Of a stretch of DNA of 64,000 bases, positions 42,069 to 51,060 are shown piece after piece. Each line of letters begins with the position of its first letter. Position 1 is the first letter of the stretch. The notes under the pieces are model-generated. The model saw only the letters and a list, made by a program, of their open reading frames with translations, was not told where the DNA came from and did no database searches. The DNA comes from Geomonas paludis (lineage in GTDB: Bacteria; Desulfobacterota; Desulfuromonadia; Geobacterales; Geobacteraceae). The DNA is taken from the NCBI RefSeq assembly GCF_014193585.1, contig NZ_BLXY01000002.1, positions 806,001-870,000 on the forward strand, given 5' to 3'. Made by a program: the position numbers and the translations under genes.

Positions 42069-44255
42069 TCAGGGCGTGGCGGGCTCGGGGGCTGCGTCGT
42101 CGAGGGGGGCTGCGGGAGCGTGATCAGGGGCGGCGGCAGCGGCATGGCCGGCGGCAAACAGGCGCGGATACTCCTCCGGCCGCATCGGCCTGCTGAACAG
42201 GTAGCCCTGGTACATGTCGCACCGGTTCCTGGTCAGAAATTCAAGCTGCGCCTGGGTCTCGACCCCTTCCGCGATCACCTGAAGTTTCAGGGTATGCGCC
42301 ATCTCGATGGTGGCGAGGGTGATGGCGGCATCGTCGGGATCGTTGGTGATGTCGTTGATGAAGGTCCGGTCGATCTTCAGCACGTCGAGCGGGAACCTTT
42401 TCAGATAGGAAAGCGAGGAGAAGCCGGTGCCGAAGTCGTCTATGGCCAGGCGCACCCCCATCCCCTTGAGGGCCTGGAGGGTCTTCACGGTCCGCTCGGT
42501 GTGCGCCATCAGCACCCCTTCGGTGAGTTCCAGTTCGAGCAGGCCCGGGTCGAGGCCGCTGCGCTGCAAGACGGCGGTGACGGTGTCCAAAAGCTCGTTC
42601 TTCAGAAACTGCTGGCCGGAGATGTTGACGGCGATGGTGACCGGCGGCAGCCCCTGGTCGATCCAGAGCTTGTGCTGGCGGCAGGCCTCCTTCATCACCC
42701 ATTGGTCGATCTGGATCACCAGGCCGATCTCCTCGGCCAGCGGCAGGAAGCGCCCCGGTTCGACCACCCCCAGTTCCTTGCTGTTCCAGCGCACCAGCGC
42801 CTCGATCCCCACCACCTCTCCGGTGCGGCAGCTGACCTGGGGCTGGTAGTAGACCTCGAATTCCTCCTCCTTGAGCGCCTTGTGCAGTTGGCTCTCCAGG
42901 ATGATCCGCTCCAGCGCCTTGGCGTTCATCGACTCGTCGTAGATCTGGTAGCCGTTGCGCCCCTGCTCCTTGGCCTGGTACATGGCGCCGTCCGCGTTGC
43001 GGATCAGGTCGCTGGCCGTGGTCGCGTCGAAGGGATAGAGGCTGATGCCGATGCTGGTCGAGACGAACACCTCCTGCCCTTCCAGCGAGTACGGGACCGA
43101 CACCGCGTCCAGGATGCGCCGGGCCACCTTGGCCACGTCTTGAAAGTGCTCGATGTCCGAGAGCATGATGGTGAACTCGTCGCCCCCCAGCCGCGACACC
43201 AGCGACGGGGGGCAATCGTCCTCGGCGCGCGCCAGGCAGTCGCTGCGGCGCACGCAACGCAGCAGGCGGTCGGCCACGTCCTGCAGCAGCCGGTCCCCCA
43301 CCCCGTGCCCGAGCGTGTCGTTCACCAGCTTGAAGCGGTCCAGATCGAGAAACAGCACGGCCAGCATGCGGTCGTTTCTGTTGGCGTAAACGAGCGCCTG
43401 CTCCAGTTGCTGCTGGAAGAAGCGTCGGTTGGGGAGGCCGGTCAGTGCGTCGTAGTAGGCCAGGAGGCGAATCTGCTCCTCGGCCCTTTTGCGCTCGGTG
43501 ATGTCCTGGATGGTCCCGGTCAGGCTGACGGCTTCCCCTTCTTCATCCAGCACGGTCACCAGTTCGGCGTGCAGGGTCCGCTCCCCCCCGTCCAGGGTGA
43601 TGCGGTAATCGAAGCTGAGCGGGGAGCGTTTGGCGATGGCATCCTCGATGGAGCCCTGCACGAAGGCGCGGTCCTGGTGGTGCACCGGGTCGAGGATGGG
43701 GTTGCCGTCGCGCTGGGCGGGATCGATGCAGCAGATGCTGTACACCTCTTCTGAGCAGCGGATCTCGCCCGTGGTGAGGTCCCATTCCCAGGAGCCGATG
43801 TGGGCGAGGCTCTGGGCGTGGGCGAGGCCGGCCCGGCTCTCCCTGAGCTGCTCCAGGGCGCTGCTGGCCCGGAGCATGTAGCTCACCCGGTAACCCAGGA
43901 TGTGCCAGTTGATCGGTTTGGTGATGAAGTCGGTGGCGCCGACCTCGTAGGCGCAGTCGATCGATTCCAGGTCGTTCAGGCCGGTCATCATGAGGACCGG
44001 CGTGTCGCGCCCCCCCTCGGTGCGGCGGATGGAACTGCAGACGGAGAAGCCGTCGACGCCGGGGAGCATCACGTCCAGCAGCACCAGGTCGGGGGCGTGC
44101 GCGACGAAGTCCTCCAACGCCTGCTCGCCGGTCTCGGCGTCGCGCACCGCGAAGCCGGAATTCTCCAGGGTCTCCCGGGCCAGCAGACGCACGGCCTGGT
44201 CGTCGTCCACCACCATGACCAGCGGGGTGGCCCGCTTGGACTTTCTGGTCAACAT
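42069..44255 (-). CDS. Response regulator with PAS, GGDEF and EAL domains
   Basis: 728 residues from ATG 44255. REC (VDDDQ, LLDVMLPGVDG, TKPI) at 10-130, a PAS/PAC segment at about 150-270, GGDEF (RLGGDEFTIML) near 390, and EAL with all key residues (GIEALVRW, NISGQQF, LELTEG, DDFGTGFSSLSYLKR, EGVET), then an Ala/Pro tail. Both c-di-GMP synthesis and breakdown motifs look intact; net activity is unknown. Start overlaps the upstream kinase gene by 7 bp, so the hybrid kinase is the probable input. Confidence 0.93.
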   Translation of the reverse strand: MLTRKSKRATPLVMVVDDDQAVRLLARETLENSGFAVRDAETGEQALEDFVAHAPDLVLLDVMLPGVDGFSVCSSIRRTEGGRDTPVLMMTGLNDLESIDCAYEVGATDFITKPINWHILGYRVSYMLRASSALEQLRESRAGLAHAQSLAHIGSWEWDLTTGEIRCSEEVYSICCIDPAQRDGNPILDPVHHQDRAFVQGSIEDAIAKRSPLSFDYRITLDGGERTLHAELVTVLDEEGEAVSLTGTIQDITERKRAEEQIRLLAYYDALTGLPNRRFFQQQLEQALVYANRNDRMLAVLFLDLDRFKLVNDTLGHGVGDRLLQDVADRLLRCVRRSDCLARAEDDCPPSLVSRLGGDEFTIMLSDIEHFQDVAKVARRILDAVSVPYSLEGQEVFVSTSIGISLYPFDATTASDLIRNADGAMYQAKEQGRNGYQIYDESMNAKALERIILESQLHKALKEEEFEVYYQPQVSCRTGEVVGIEALVRWNSKELGVVEPGRFLPLAEEIGLVIQIDQWVMKEACRQHKLWIDQGLPPVTIAVNISGQQFLKNELLDTVTAVLQRSGLDPGLLELELTEGVLMAHTERTVKTLQALKGMGVRLAIDDFGTGFSSLSYLKRFPLDVLKIDRTFINDITNDPDDAAITLATIEMAHTLKLQVIAEGVETQAQLEFLTRNRCDMYQGYLFSRPMRPEEYPRLFAAGHAAAAAPDHAPAAPLDDAAPEPATP

Positions 44256-46714
44256 AGCGGCCCTCCCCGCAGCGCGTCGCGCACCAGCCGGTACTCCTCC
44301 TCGACCTGGTGCAGCAGCGGCAGCGCTCCTTCCGTGGAGCCGGCTCTCCCGAGGCTCTCCAGTTCCATGCAGACACCGGCCAGGCGCAGGGCGCCCAGGT
44401 TGGCGCTGCTGGACTTGAAACTGTGCGCGGCCGCCTTGAGCTTCTCCGCGTCGCCGCCGGATTCCGCCTCGCGCATGGTCTGCAACAGCGCCGGGGTGCT
44501 GGCGAGATACAGGTCCACCACCTTGCGCAGGATCTCCATGCCGCGGTTGCCGGGGAGCGTGCGGATCATCTCCAGCGCGCCACTCATCTTGTCGTGGGAG
44601 ATGACCTGCAGCGACTCCTCGGGGGCTCTCTTGGCATCCCCGTCCCCCTCGGCCGCGGTCGCGGTCGCAGCAGAGCCGTCCAGCTGCCGCTCCATCGCCT
44701 TGGCGATCTGCTCGCAGGTGAAAGGCTTGGATAGGTAGTCGTCCGCCCCGGCCTCCAGACAGGCCACCCGGTCCCCGGGCATGGCGTAGGCGGTGAGCGC
44801 TATGATGGGGACCCGGTTGCCGCTCCCCTGCTCCCACCCCCTGATCCGCCTGGTGGCCTCCAGCCCGTCCAGGACCGGCATCTGGCAATCCATGAAGACC
44901 ACGTCGTAGCGGTTGCGCTGCACCTCGCTCACCGCGGCGGCGCCGTCCTCCACCACCTTGACGCGGCACCCCAGGCTCTCCAGCATCCCCCTGCCGACCT
45001 CCTGGTTCACCACGTTGTCCTCGACGAGGAGCACCTGGCGCTGGCGCGGCGCCGGAGCGCCGCAGCACCCGGCATCCAGCCGATCTTCCTCGTCCATGCC
45101 CAGTGCCGCCATCACGGCCCGGTAGAGCCCCTCCTGCCCCAGCGGCCGCCTCGGGAAGGAAGTCGCCTCCAGCTCCGCCAGGCGCGGGTCGCCGCCTTGT
45201 TCCTCCCGCTCGGTGAGCAGAAGGATCCGGACCGAGCGCCCCGCCGGCACGGTGCGGAAGGTCGCGGCCAACTCGATCCCGTCCGTGCCGGCCAGGCGGT
45301 GGTCGAGGACCGCGAGGTCGAAGGGGGCGGTCACGATGCGGCAAAAGGCATCAGGGGCGTCCCCCACGCATTCCAGATCTATCCCCCAGGAGGAGAGTTG
45401 TTCGCCGATCCCCTCCCGGGTCGCTTCATCGTCGGTCGCCAGGAGCACCCGTTTGTCCCGCAGCGCCGTGCAGCAGCGCTCCAGGCGCGGGGCCTCCTCG
45501 TGCACCTCGAGCCGGGCGGTAAAGCTGAAACGGGAGCCTTTTCCCGGCTCGCTCTCCAGCGCCAGCGAGCCCCCCATCAGTTCGGTCAGCTGCCGGGCGA
45601 TGGCCAGTCCCAGTCCGGTGCCGCCGTACTTGCGGGTCATGGACTCGTCCCCTTGGGTGAACTGGTTGAAGATGCGCAGCTGCGCCTCCGGTGGAATGCC
45701 GATGCCGGTATCCTCGACGGTGAAGCGGAGCAGGGACGGGGTCTCGGCGACCGCCAGGGAGAGGCGCACCCACCCCTTCATGGTGAACTTCACGGCGTTC
45801 CCCAGCAGGTTCACCACCACCTGGCGCAGCCGTCCCGGGTCGCCGAGGAACATGCGCGGCAGCCCCGGCTCCATTACCAGGGTCAGCTCGAGCCCCTTTC
45901 TGGCCGCGTCTTCCGCGCAGACGGCGATCGCGTCCGAGGCCAGCTGGTGCAGGTCGAAGGGGATCTGCTCCAGTTCCATCCGCCCGGCCTCGATCTTGGA
46001 GAAATCCAGGATGTTGTTGATGATGGAGAGGAGCGCCTCCCCGGAGCGTCGCACCGTGTCCACGTAGCGGGTCTGTTCCTTGGTCAGGTCCGTCCCCAGC
46101 AGGAGTTCCGTCATGCCGAGCACGCCGTACATCGGGGTCCTGATCTCGTGGCTCATCTGCGCCAGGAAGTCGGACTTGGCGCGGTTGGCGGACTGGGCGC
46201 TCTGCATGGCGTCGCGCACGCTCTCGAGACTCGCTTCCAACTGCCGGTTCACCTCCGACAGTTCCAGGGTCCGTTCCGCCACCTCCAACTCCAGTTCCTC
46301 CGAGTGCAGCGCGAGACGCTCGTCCCGGACGGAGATCTCGGCCAGCATGTTGTTGAAGCAGGCGAACAGCACCGCCAGCTCGTCTTCGCCGGCGCGCTCC
46401 ACCCTGACCCGGTAATCCTGGCTCCTGGAGACGATCTCCATCTTCCGGCTCAGGTCACGGATCGGCTCAGAGATGGTCGAGTCGATGCGCTGGGAGAGGA
46501 GCGCGGCCAGCCCCGCCGAGCCGAGCAGGGCCAGGGTCAGCTGGAAGCAAGCGAAGAGAGGCAGCGCGGAATCCGGGGCTGCCGGGGAAGAAGCGGGATA
46601 GTGGTAGCAGATGAAGCTGAGGGTGAGCGACAGGAGCAGCAGCGTGTTGCAGCCGAGGAGGAACGTGATCAGTCTGGACTTCAGGGAGCTTTTTCCCGGC
46701 CACGGCAGCTGCAC
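44249..46714 (-). CDS. Hybrid sensor histidine kinase (HAMP-HisKA-HATPase-REC-REC-Hpt)
   Basis: 821 residues, GTG start with AAAGGAGGTG upstream. Two TM helices near 13-36 and 52-72 with a short periplasmic loop, HAMP, HisKA (MSHEIRTPMYGVLGM, near 195), HATPase (GTGLGLAIARQLTELMGG), a first REC (LDHRLAGTDG) that lacks the conserved Lys (RRP), an intact second REC (FMDCQMPVLDG, SKPF) and an Hpt domain (AAHSFKSSSANLGA). BarA/TorS-like phosphorelay kinase, membrane-bound. The Hpt domain probably feeds the REC of the overlapping GGDEF-EAL gene. Confidence 0.92.
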   Translation of the reverse strand: MQLPWPGKSSLKSRLITFLLGCNTLLLLSLTLSFICYHYPASSPAAPDSALPLFACFQLTLALLGSAGLAALLSQRIDSTISEPIRDLSRKMEIVSRSQDYRVRVERAGEDELAVLFACFNNMLAEISVRDERLALHSEELELEVAERTLELSEVNRQLEASLESVRDAMQSAQSANRAKSDFLAQMSHEIRTPMYGVLGMTELLLGTDLTKEQTRYVDTVRRSGEALLSIINNILDFSKIEAGRMELEQIPFDLHQLASDAIAVCAEDAARKGLELTLVMEPGLPRMFLGDPGRLRQVVVNLLGNAVKFTMKGWVRLSLAVAETPSLLRFTVEDTGIGIPPEAQLRIFNQFTQGDESMTRKYGGTGLGLAIARQLTELMGGSLALESEPGKGSRFSFTARLEVHEEAPRLERCCTALRDKRVLLATDDEATREGIGEQLSSWGIDLECVGDAPDAFCRIVTAPFDLAVLDHRLAGTDGIELAATFRTVPAGRSVRILLLTEREEQGGDPRLAELEATSFPRRPLGQEGLYRAVMAALGMDEEDRLDAGCCGAPAPRQRQVLLVEDNVVNQEVGRGMLESLGCRVKVVEDGAAAVSEVQRNRYDVVFMDCQMPVLDGLEATRRIRGWEQGSGNRVPIIALTAYAMPGDRVACLEAGADDYLSKPFTCEQIAKAMERQLDGSAATATAAEGDGDAKRAPEESLQVISHDKMSGALEMIRTLPGNRGMEILRKVVDLYLASTPALLQTMREAESGGDAEKLKAAAHSFKSSSANLGALRLAGVCMELESLGRAGSTEGALPLLHQVEEEYRLVRDALRGGPLC

Positions 46715-46831
46715 GACACCTCCTTTGTCGCATTCCGGAGGGGGAATTGACCGGAAGCGCCCCCGGAGGGGGCGCGGTCTCGTGATGCCCGGAAGGCAAA
46801 CGTTAGAACTTTACAATATAAGGTCTGGATT

Positions 46832-47518
46832 TCAAGAAAGGCGGGAGGCTGCGGCGAGGGAGATGAAGTTGGCCAGAATGGCGTGGGAGTCCGCATTGAA
46901 GGCGGCTTCCGAGGCAACGAAGCCGGAAAGGTAATCGGCCCGGGGGGAGAACAGGCCGTCCCAGTCGTCGACGATGGCGCGGTCCACCTCGGGGTGGAAC
47001 TGGACGCCGTAGACGCAGCAGGGGAGCCGGAAGGCCTGCGCCGGGCAGGCGGCGGAACTGGCGAGGAGGGTGCCTCCGGGCGGGACGGTGAAGCTGTCGT
47101 TGTGGAGCTGGAAGGTGACGAAGGGGCTGGCAACGCCGGCAAAGAGCGCGTCGGCGCAGCCGTCGGCGTTGAGGTCGACCGTGCAGATCCCCATCTCGCG
47201 GTGGGGAGACGGGGAACTCACCACCCCGCCCGCCGCGTGGGAGAGGAGCTGACCACCGAGGCAAATACCCAGGAGTGGCGTCCCCACTTTGATTGAGGCG
47301 CGGATGAAGTCGATTACACGGGCCAGGTGCGGGTGTTGTGCGGTATCGTGCACCCCCATCTCCCCGCCCAGCACCACAACACCGGTCAGCGTTGCCGGGT
47401 CGGGAAAGGGCTCCGCGGCGTAAGCCGCCAAGCACCGGTACGGGTGCCCGGAGTCATCCAGCAGATGCAGCAGCCCCCCCGCCGGGCATTGCGGGTCGTT
47501 TTGGACAATCAGGAACAT
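46832..47518 (-). CDS. Class I glutamine amidotransferase-like protein
   Basis: 228 residues from ATG 47518 (GAGGA upstream); upstream in-frame sequence is a repeat. Triad: Cys in GICLGGQLL (about 88), His and Glu in GVQFHPEVD. Resembles stand-alone GMP-synthase-like amidotransferases that act on glutamine or gamma-glutamyl compounds; the acceptor is unknown. Confidence 0.88.
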   Translation of the reverse strand: MFLIVQNDPQCPAGGLLHLLDDSGHPYRCLAAYAAEPFPDPATLTGVVVLGGEMGVHDTAQHPHLARVIDFIRASIKVGTPLLGICLGGQLLSHAAGGVVSSPSPHREMGICTVDLNADGCADALFAGVASPFVTFQLHNDSFTVPPGGTLLASSAACPAQAFRLPCCVYGVQFHPEVDRAIVDDWDGLFSPRADYLSGFVASEAAFNADSHAILANFISLAAASRLS

Positions 47519-47554
47519 CTGAAATTCCTCGCTTGTGTGGTTAATGCGAACCGC

Positions 47555-47612
47555 CTCCCTCTCCCCTCTCCCCTCTCCCTCTGGGAGAGGGTGCCCGAAG
47601 GGCGGGTGAGGG
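47555..47612. repeat. CTCTCCC/GGGAGAG palindromic repeat
   Basis: CCCCTCTCCCTCTGGGAGAG then GGTGCCCGAAGGGCGGGTGAG, the same unit as at 12783-12898, placed upstream of the amidotransferase start. Confidence 0.6.
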
Positions 47613-47666
47613 CGATGCAACGAAGCGCTAAGGTACCACCAGTAGCGCACAGAAATCCTGCAGTTG

Positions 47667-48632
47667 TTACGGTCGCCCGGACTGCTTCACGCTGATCCGC
47701 CCCCCGTCCCCGAATACCAGCGGCGAATCCGGGAAGTCCTCCGCCGACAGCCGGCGCATCAGGCGCAGGGCGCGACCCTTGGGGTCAGGCTGCGGCCCGG
47801 TATAGCGGAACTGCCGGAAGGAATCGATGCTCCCCCCCAGGAACGAACCGTCCGCGGAGAGCTCCACGTTGAGCAGCGGTGCATAGCCGCTCTCGCCGGC
47901 CACGCTCACCCCGCCGTAGGTGGCGAAGTTCCCCAGGCTGTAGGCGATCAGCCTGCTGCGGTACAGCTCCAGGGCGCGCGGTACGTGCGGCCCGTGGGCG
48001 AGTACCAGGTCGGCGCCCCGGTCGATGGCGTCGTGGGCGAAGCGGACCAGGTCGCCGCGCGGCTCGTCCAGGAAGCGCTCCTCCCCGGGTGCCACGTGCA
48101 GCGCCCCCCTCCCCTCAGCGCCGGCGTGGATGGAGAGGATGACCACGTCGTACTCGGCCGCGGCACGGGCGATCTCCTGCAGCGGCTGTGCCGGAAAAAC
48201 GATGGAACGCGGCGGCGGGCCGAAGGAGAGCGCGATCACGGCGACGCGAACGCCGTGCAGGTCGAAGCGGGCAATCTCCCCTTTCTTGCTGGAGAACTGC
48301 AGTCCCGCCCCGGAGAGCGCCTGCCTGGTCGCCTCGATCCCGGCGCGGCCGAAGTCGAGGGCGTGGTTGTTGGCCAGGGTCAGCACGGAGAAGCCGGCTT
48401 GCTTCAGGTTCTGGGCGTAGGAGGGAGGGGTGCGGAACAGGTAGCGGCGCCCGGCAAGGGGCTGTTTGGTCGGCGTTTCCTCGCTGCAGAGCGGCCCCTC
48501 CAGGTTGCCCAGGGCCAGGTCGGCGCGATGCAGGTAGGGAGCGACCGCGGCGAAGAGGTCCCGGCCGCCGCGAGGGGGGAGCTTCGCGGTGGGGAAGTCG
48601 CTACCCATCATGATGTCGCCCACGGCCGCCAC
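47667..48632 (-). CDS. CapA-type (poly-gamma-glutamate synthesis-like) metallophosphatase family protein
   Basis: 321 residues from GTG 48632. Family motifs in order: AVGDIMMGSDFP, LGNLEGPLC, LTLANNHALDFG, LSIHAGAEG, VLAHGPHVPRALELY and IAYSLGNFATYGG, giving a complete calcineurin-like CapA domain. CapA homologues act outside the cytoplasm, yet this start leaves no signal peptide; see the finding on 48633-48740. Cap biosynthetic partners (CapB, CapC) are absent, so polyglutamate synthesis is not implied. Confidence 0.85.
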   Translation of the reverse strand: MAAVGDIMMGSDFPTAKLPPRGGRDLFAAVAPYLHRADLALGNLEGPLCSEETPTKQPLAGRRYLFRTPPSYAQNLKQAGFSVLTLANNHALDFGRAGIEATRQALSGAGLQFSSKKGEIARFDLHGVRVAVIALSFGPPPRSIVFPAQPLQEIARAAAEYDVVILSIHAGAEGRGALHVAPGEERFLDEPRGDLVRFAHDAIDRGADLVLAHGPHVPRALELYRSRLIAYSLGNFATYGGVSVAGESGYAPLLNVELSADGSFLGGSIDSFRQFRYTGPQPDPKGRALRLMRRLSAEDFPDSPLVFGDGGRISVKQSGRP

Positions 48633-48824
48633 GGTGACTGTCGGCGCGCCGTACGCGTTGAACGGCAGCAGCAGTAAAAAAAAGAGGAAAATGCCCAGGA
48701 AGGAGCTGAGGCTGGCGGCGATGCGGGTGAAATGGGACAGGGGAAGATCCTTTCCTTGCCTAATAAGGGTGCAGCGCGGCCTCGTTTTTAGGCGGCACGT
48801 CGTGTACGTGAGAAGGCGTCAGGA

Positions 48825-48990
48825 CAGGGCGAATGATTATTCGCCCCTACAGGGACGGTCTGTCTTTCCCCCTCTCCCCTCGGGAGAGGGCTGGGGTGAG
48901 GGCGTCGCAACGAAGGGAATCTCCAGCCGCCGCCACCGCCCTCACCCTGCCACAAAGCTGCGCCACGCGTTCCCGCCCCCGGAGGGGGAG
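48825..48990. repeat. Compound of GGGCGAAT palindrome and CTCTCCC repeat
   Basis: 48825-48850 is the GGGCGAATGATTATTCGCCC palindrome plus CTACAG. 48868-48990 contains CCCTCTCCCCTCGGGAGAGG, GCTGGGGTGAGGGCG and inverse CCGCCCTCACCC units. No gene lies in this gap. Confidence 0.6.
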
Positions 48991-49010
48991 GGACAGGGAG
49001 GGGGTGTAGG

Positions 49011-51005
49011 TTACGCGTTCTTTCTCAACAGCCCCTCGGCGAGCACCTCGACCACGTCCCTGACCCGGACCTGGCCCGCCCCCTTGTCCTTGAGGCCGTC
49101 CTCGACCATGGTCATGCAGTACGGGCAGGCGACGCAGATGGTGTCCGGCTTCTGCGCCAAAAGCTCGTCCACGCGGGCATGGTTCACCCTCTCGCCGGTG
49201 AACTCTTCCATCCACATGCGCCCGCCGCCGGCGCCGCAGCAGAACGAGTTCCTGCCGTGGCGCTCGGCCTCGACGACAGCAGTGCCGGTGGCGGCCTGGA
49301 CCAGGGTACGCGGCGCGTCGAAGATGTCGTTGTGGCGCCCGAGATAGCAGGGGTCGTGGTAGGCGATCCTTCCCATGCTGTCGTCCTTCCGGTCGAGCTT
49401 GATGCGCCCGCTCCGGACCAACTCGGCGATCAGCTCACTCTGGTGCACCACCTCGAGCTCGAGACCGTACTGGCGGTAGTCGTTTTTCAGGGTAGTGAGG
49501 CAGTGCGGGCAGAGGGTGATCACCTTGGTGACCCCGCGCTCGCGGAAGAGCTCCACGTTTTCCAGGGCCATCTTCTCGAAGAGGTACTCGTTGCCGAGCC
49601 TGCGCAGGGAGTCGCCGCAGCACTTCTCGTCCTTGCCCAGGATGCCCCAGGACACGCCGGCCGCGTTGAGCACGGTGGCGAGCGCCACGGTGACCTGCTT
49701 GGCGCGGGAGTCGAAGGAGCCGGCGCATCCCACGTAGAGCAGGTACTCGGTCTCGCCGGCGACGAACGGCTTAACCGGCAGGGTGGAGACCCACTTGGCC
49801 CGCTCGCCCGGGGCGATGCCCCAGGGGTTGGAGCGCTGCTCCATGTTCTCGAACAGGTTCAAGAGCTCTTCGGGGAAGCGCGACTCGGTCTCCACCAGGT
49901 GGCGCCGCATCTTGACGATCTTGGGCATCTGCTCGATCAGCACCGGGCAGGCCTCGATGCAGGCGCCGCAGGTGGTGCAGGACCAGATGGCCTCCTCGGT
50001 GTTGGTCCCCTCCCCCTCGTCGCCGATGAGCGGCAGGGTGCCGCTTCTCCCCTCCCGGAGCGCGTGGCTGTTCTCCAGCAGGTTGGTCTTGATGGCGTGC
50101 ACGATCTGGCGCGGGTTCAAGGCCTTGCCGGTATTGGTGGCCGGACAGGCGGCCTGGCAGCGGCCGCACTCGGTGCAGGAGAACGAGTCGAACAGATCCT
50201 TCCAGGTGAAGCGCTCCACGCTCCCCACCCCGTAGACCGCCCCCTTCTCGAACTTCTCGCGCGGTTGCGTCGCGGGCCAGGTGAGCGCCCCGAAGTAGCA
50301 GTTCGGGATCGCGGTCAGGATGTGCATGTGCTTCGAGTGCGGCAGGAAGCAGATGAAGGCGAACAGCACCAGTGCGTGCAGCCACCAGGAGACGCTGTAC
50401 ACCGTGCCGATCAAGGACTGGTGCGGCGCGAGCCACCCGCCTACCAGGCTCGAGATGGGCATGGCCGCAGGATCGTTCTCCACACCGAGGGCCGCCAGCG
50501 CGCCGTGCATGCCGAAGTAGGCCAGCATCAACAGCGCGATGAAGGAGAGGATCAGGAAGGCCTCCGGGCTTCTCCCCTTCACGTAGAGGCTGTCCAGGTA
50601 CGGGGGCTTGACCACCACCCTGCGGATGAAGGAGAAGGCGATGGCAAACAGGGTCAACAGCGACACCACGTCGAAGGCGAGCAGCAGCACGCGGTGCACC
50701 CCTTCCGGCAGCAGGGCGAGGCTCACCGAGGGGAACACCCCGTTGACCAGGAACTCGCCGTTGGCGAGCGCCAGGATGACGAAGGACCAGAAGATCACGA
50801 AATGGTTCAGGCCGAAGGGCTTTCGCAGCACGCGCAACTGGGCGAAGGCGTACAGGAACATCTCGGAGAGACGGCGCGCCGGCTGGTCCAGCCTCTCTTC
50901 CGGCTGTCCGTAAAAGACCAGCGAGAAGCGGCGGTACACGCTCCAGCAGAAAAAGAGGAGCGAGGCGACCAGGAGCGTCGTGAAGATAACGGTTTGCGGC
51001 GTCAT
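49011..51005 (-). CDS. Membrane (Fe-S) oxidoreductase with NarI-like, 2x[4Fe-4S] and CCG domains (ETF partner)
   Basis: 664 residues. Six or so TM helices in the first 260 residues (NarI-like), then two [4Fe-4S] motifs (CTECGRCQAACP, CTTCGACIEACP) and two CCG-type cysteine motifs (CCGDSLRRLGN; YHDPCYLGR with FCCGAGGGR) as in HdrD/GlpC. Encoded 55 bp after etfA. The known role of such proteins is to pass electrons from reduced ETF to menaquinone at the inner membrane, for example during fatty or aromatic acid oxidation; applied here by inference. Confidence 0.92.
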   Translation of the reverse strand: MTPQTVIFTTLLVASLLFFCWSVYRRFSLVFYGQPEERLDQPARRLSEMFLYAFAQLRVLRKPFGLNHFVIFWSFVILALANGEFLVNGVFPSVSLALLPEGVHRVLLLAFDVVSLLTLFAIAFSFIRRVVVKPPYLDSLYVKGRSPEAFLILSFIALLMLAYFGMHGALAALGVENDPAAMPISSLVGGWLAPHQSLIGTVYSVSWWLHALVLFAFICFLPHSKHMHILTAIPNCYFGALTWPATQPREKFEKGAVYGVGSVERFTWKDLFDSFSCTECGRCQAACPATNTGKALNPRQIVHAIKTNLLENSHALREGRSGTLPLIGDEGEGTNTEEAIWSCTTCGACIEACPVLIEQMPKIVKMRRHLVETESRFPEELLNLFENMEQRSNPWGIAPGERAKWVSTLPVKPFVAGETEYLLYVGCAGSFDSRAKQVTVALATVLNAAGVSWGILGKDEKCCGDSLRRLGNEYLFEKMALENVELFRERGVTKVITLCPHCLTTLKNDYRQYGLELEVVHQSELIAELVRSGRIKLDRKDDSMGRIAYHDPCYLGRHNDIFDAPRTLVQAATGTAVVEAERHGRNSFCCGAGGGRMWMEEFTGERVNHARVDELLAQKPDTICVACPYCMTMVEDGLKDKGAGQVRVRDVVEVLAEGLLRKNA

Positions 51006-51060
51006 AGGGGTACCTCGTTATGGAATGCGGCGCTGCCGCGCAACTTGATCTTGCCGGCCA

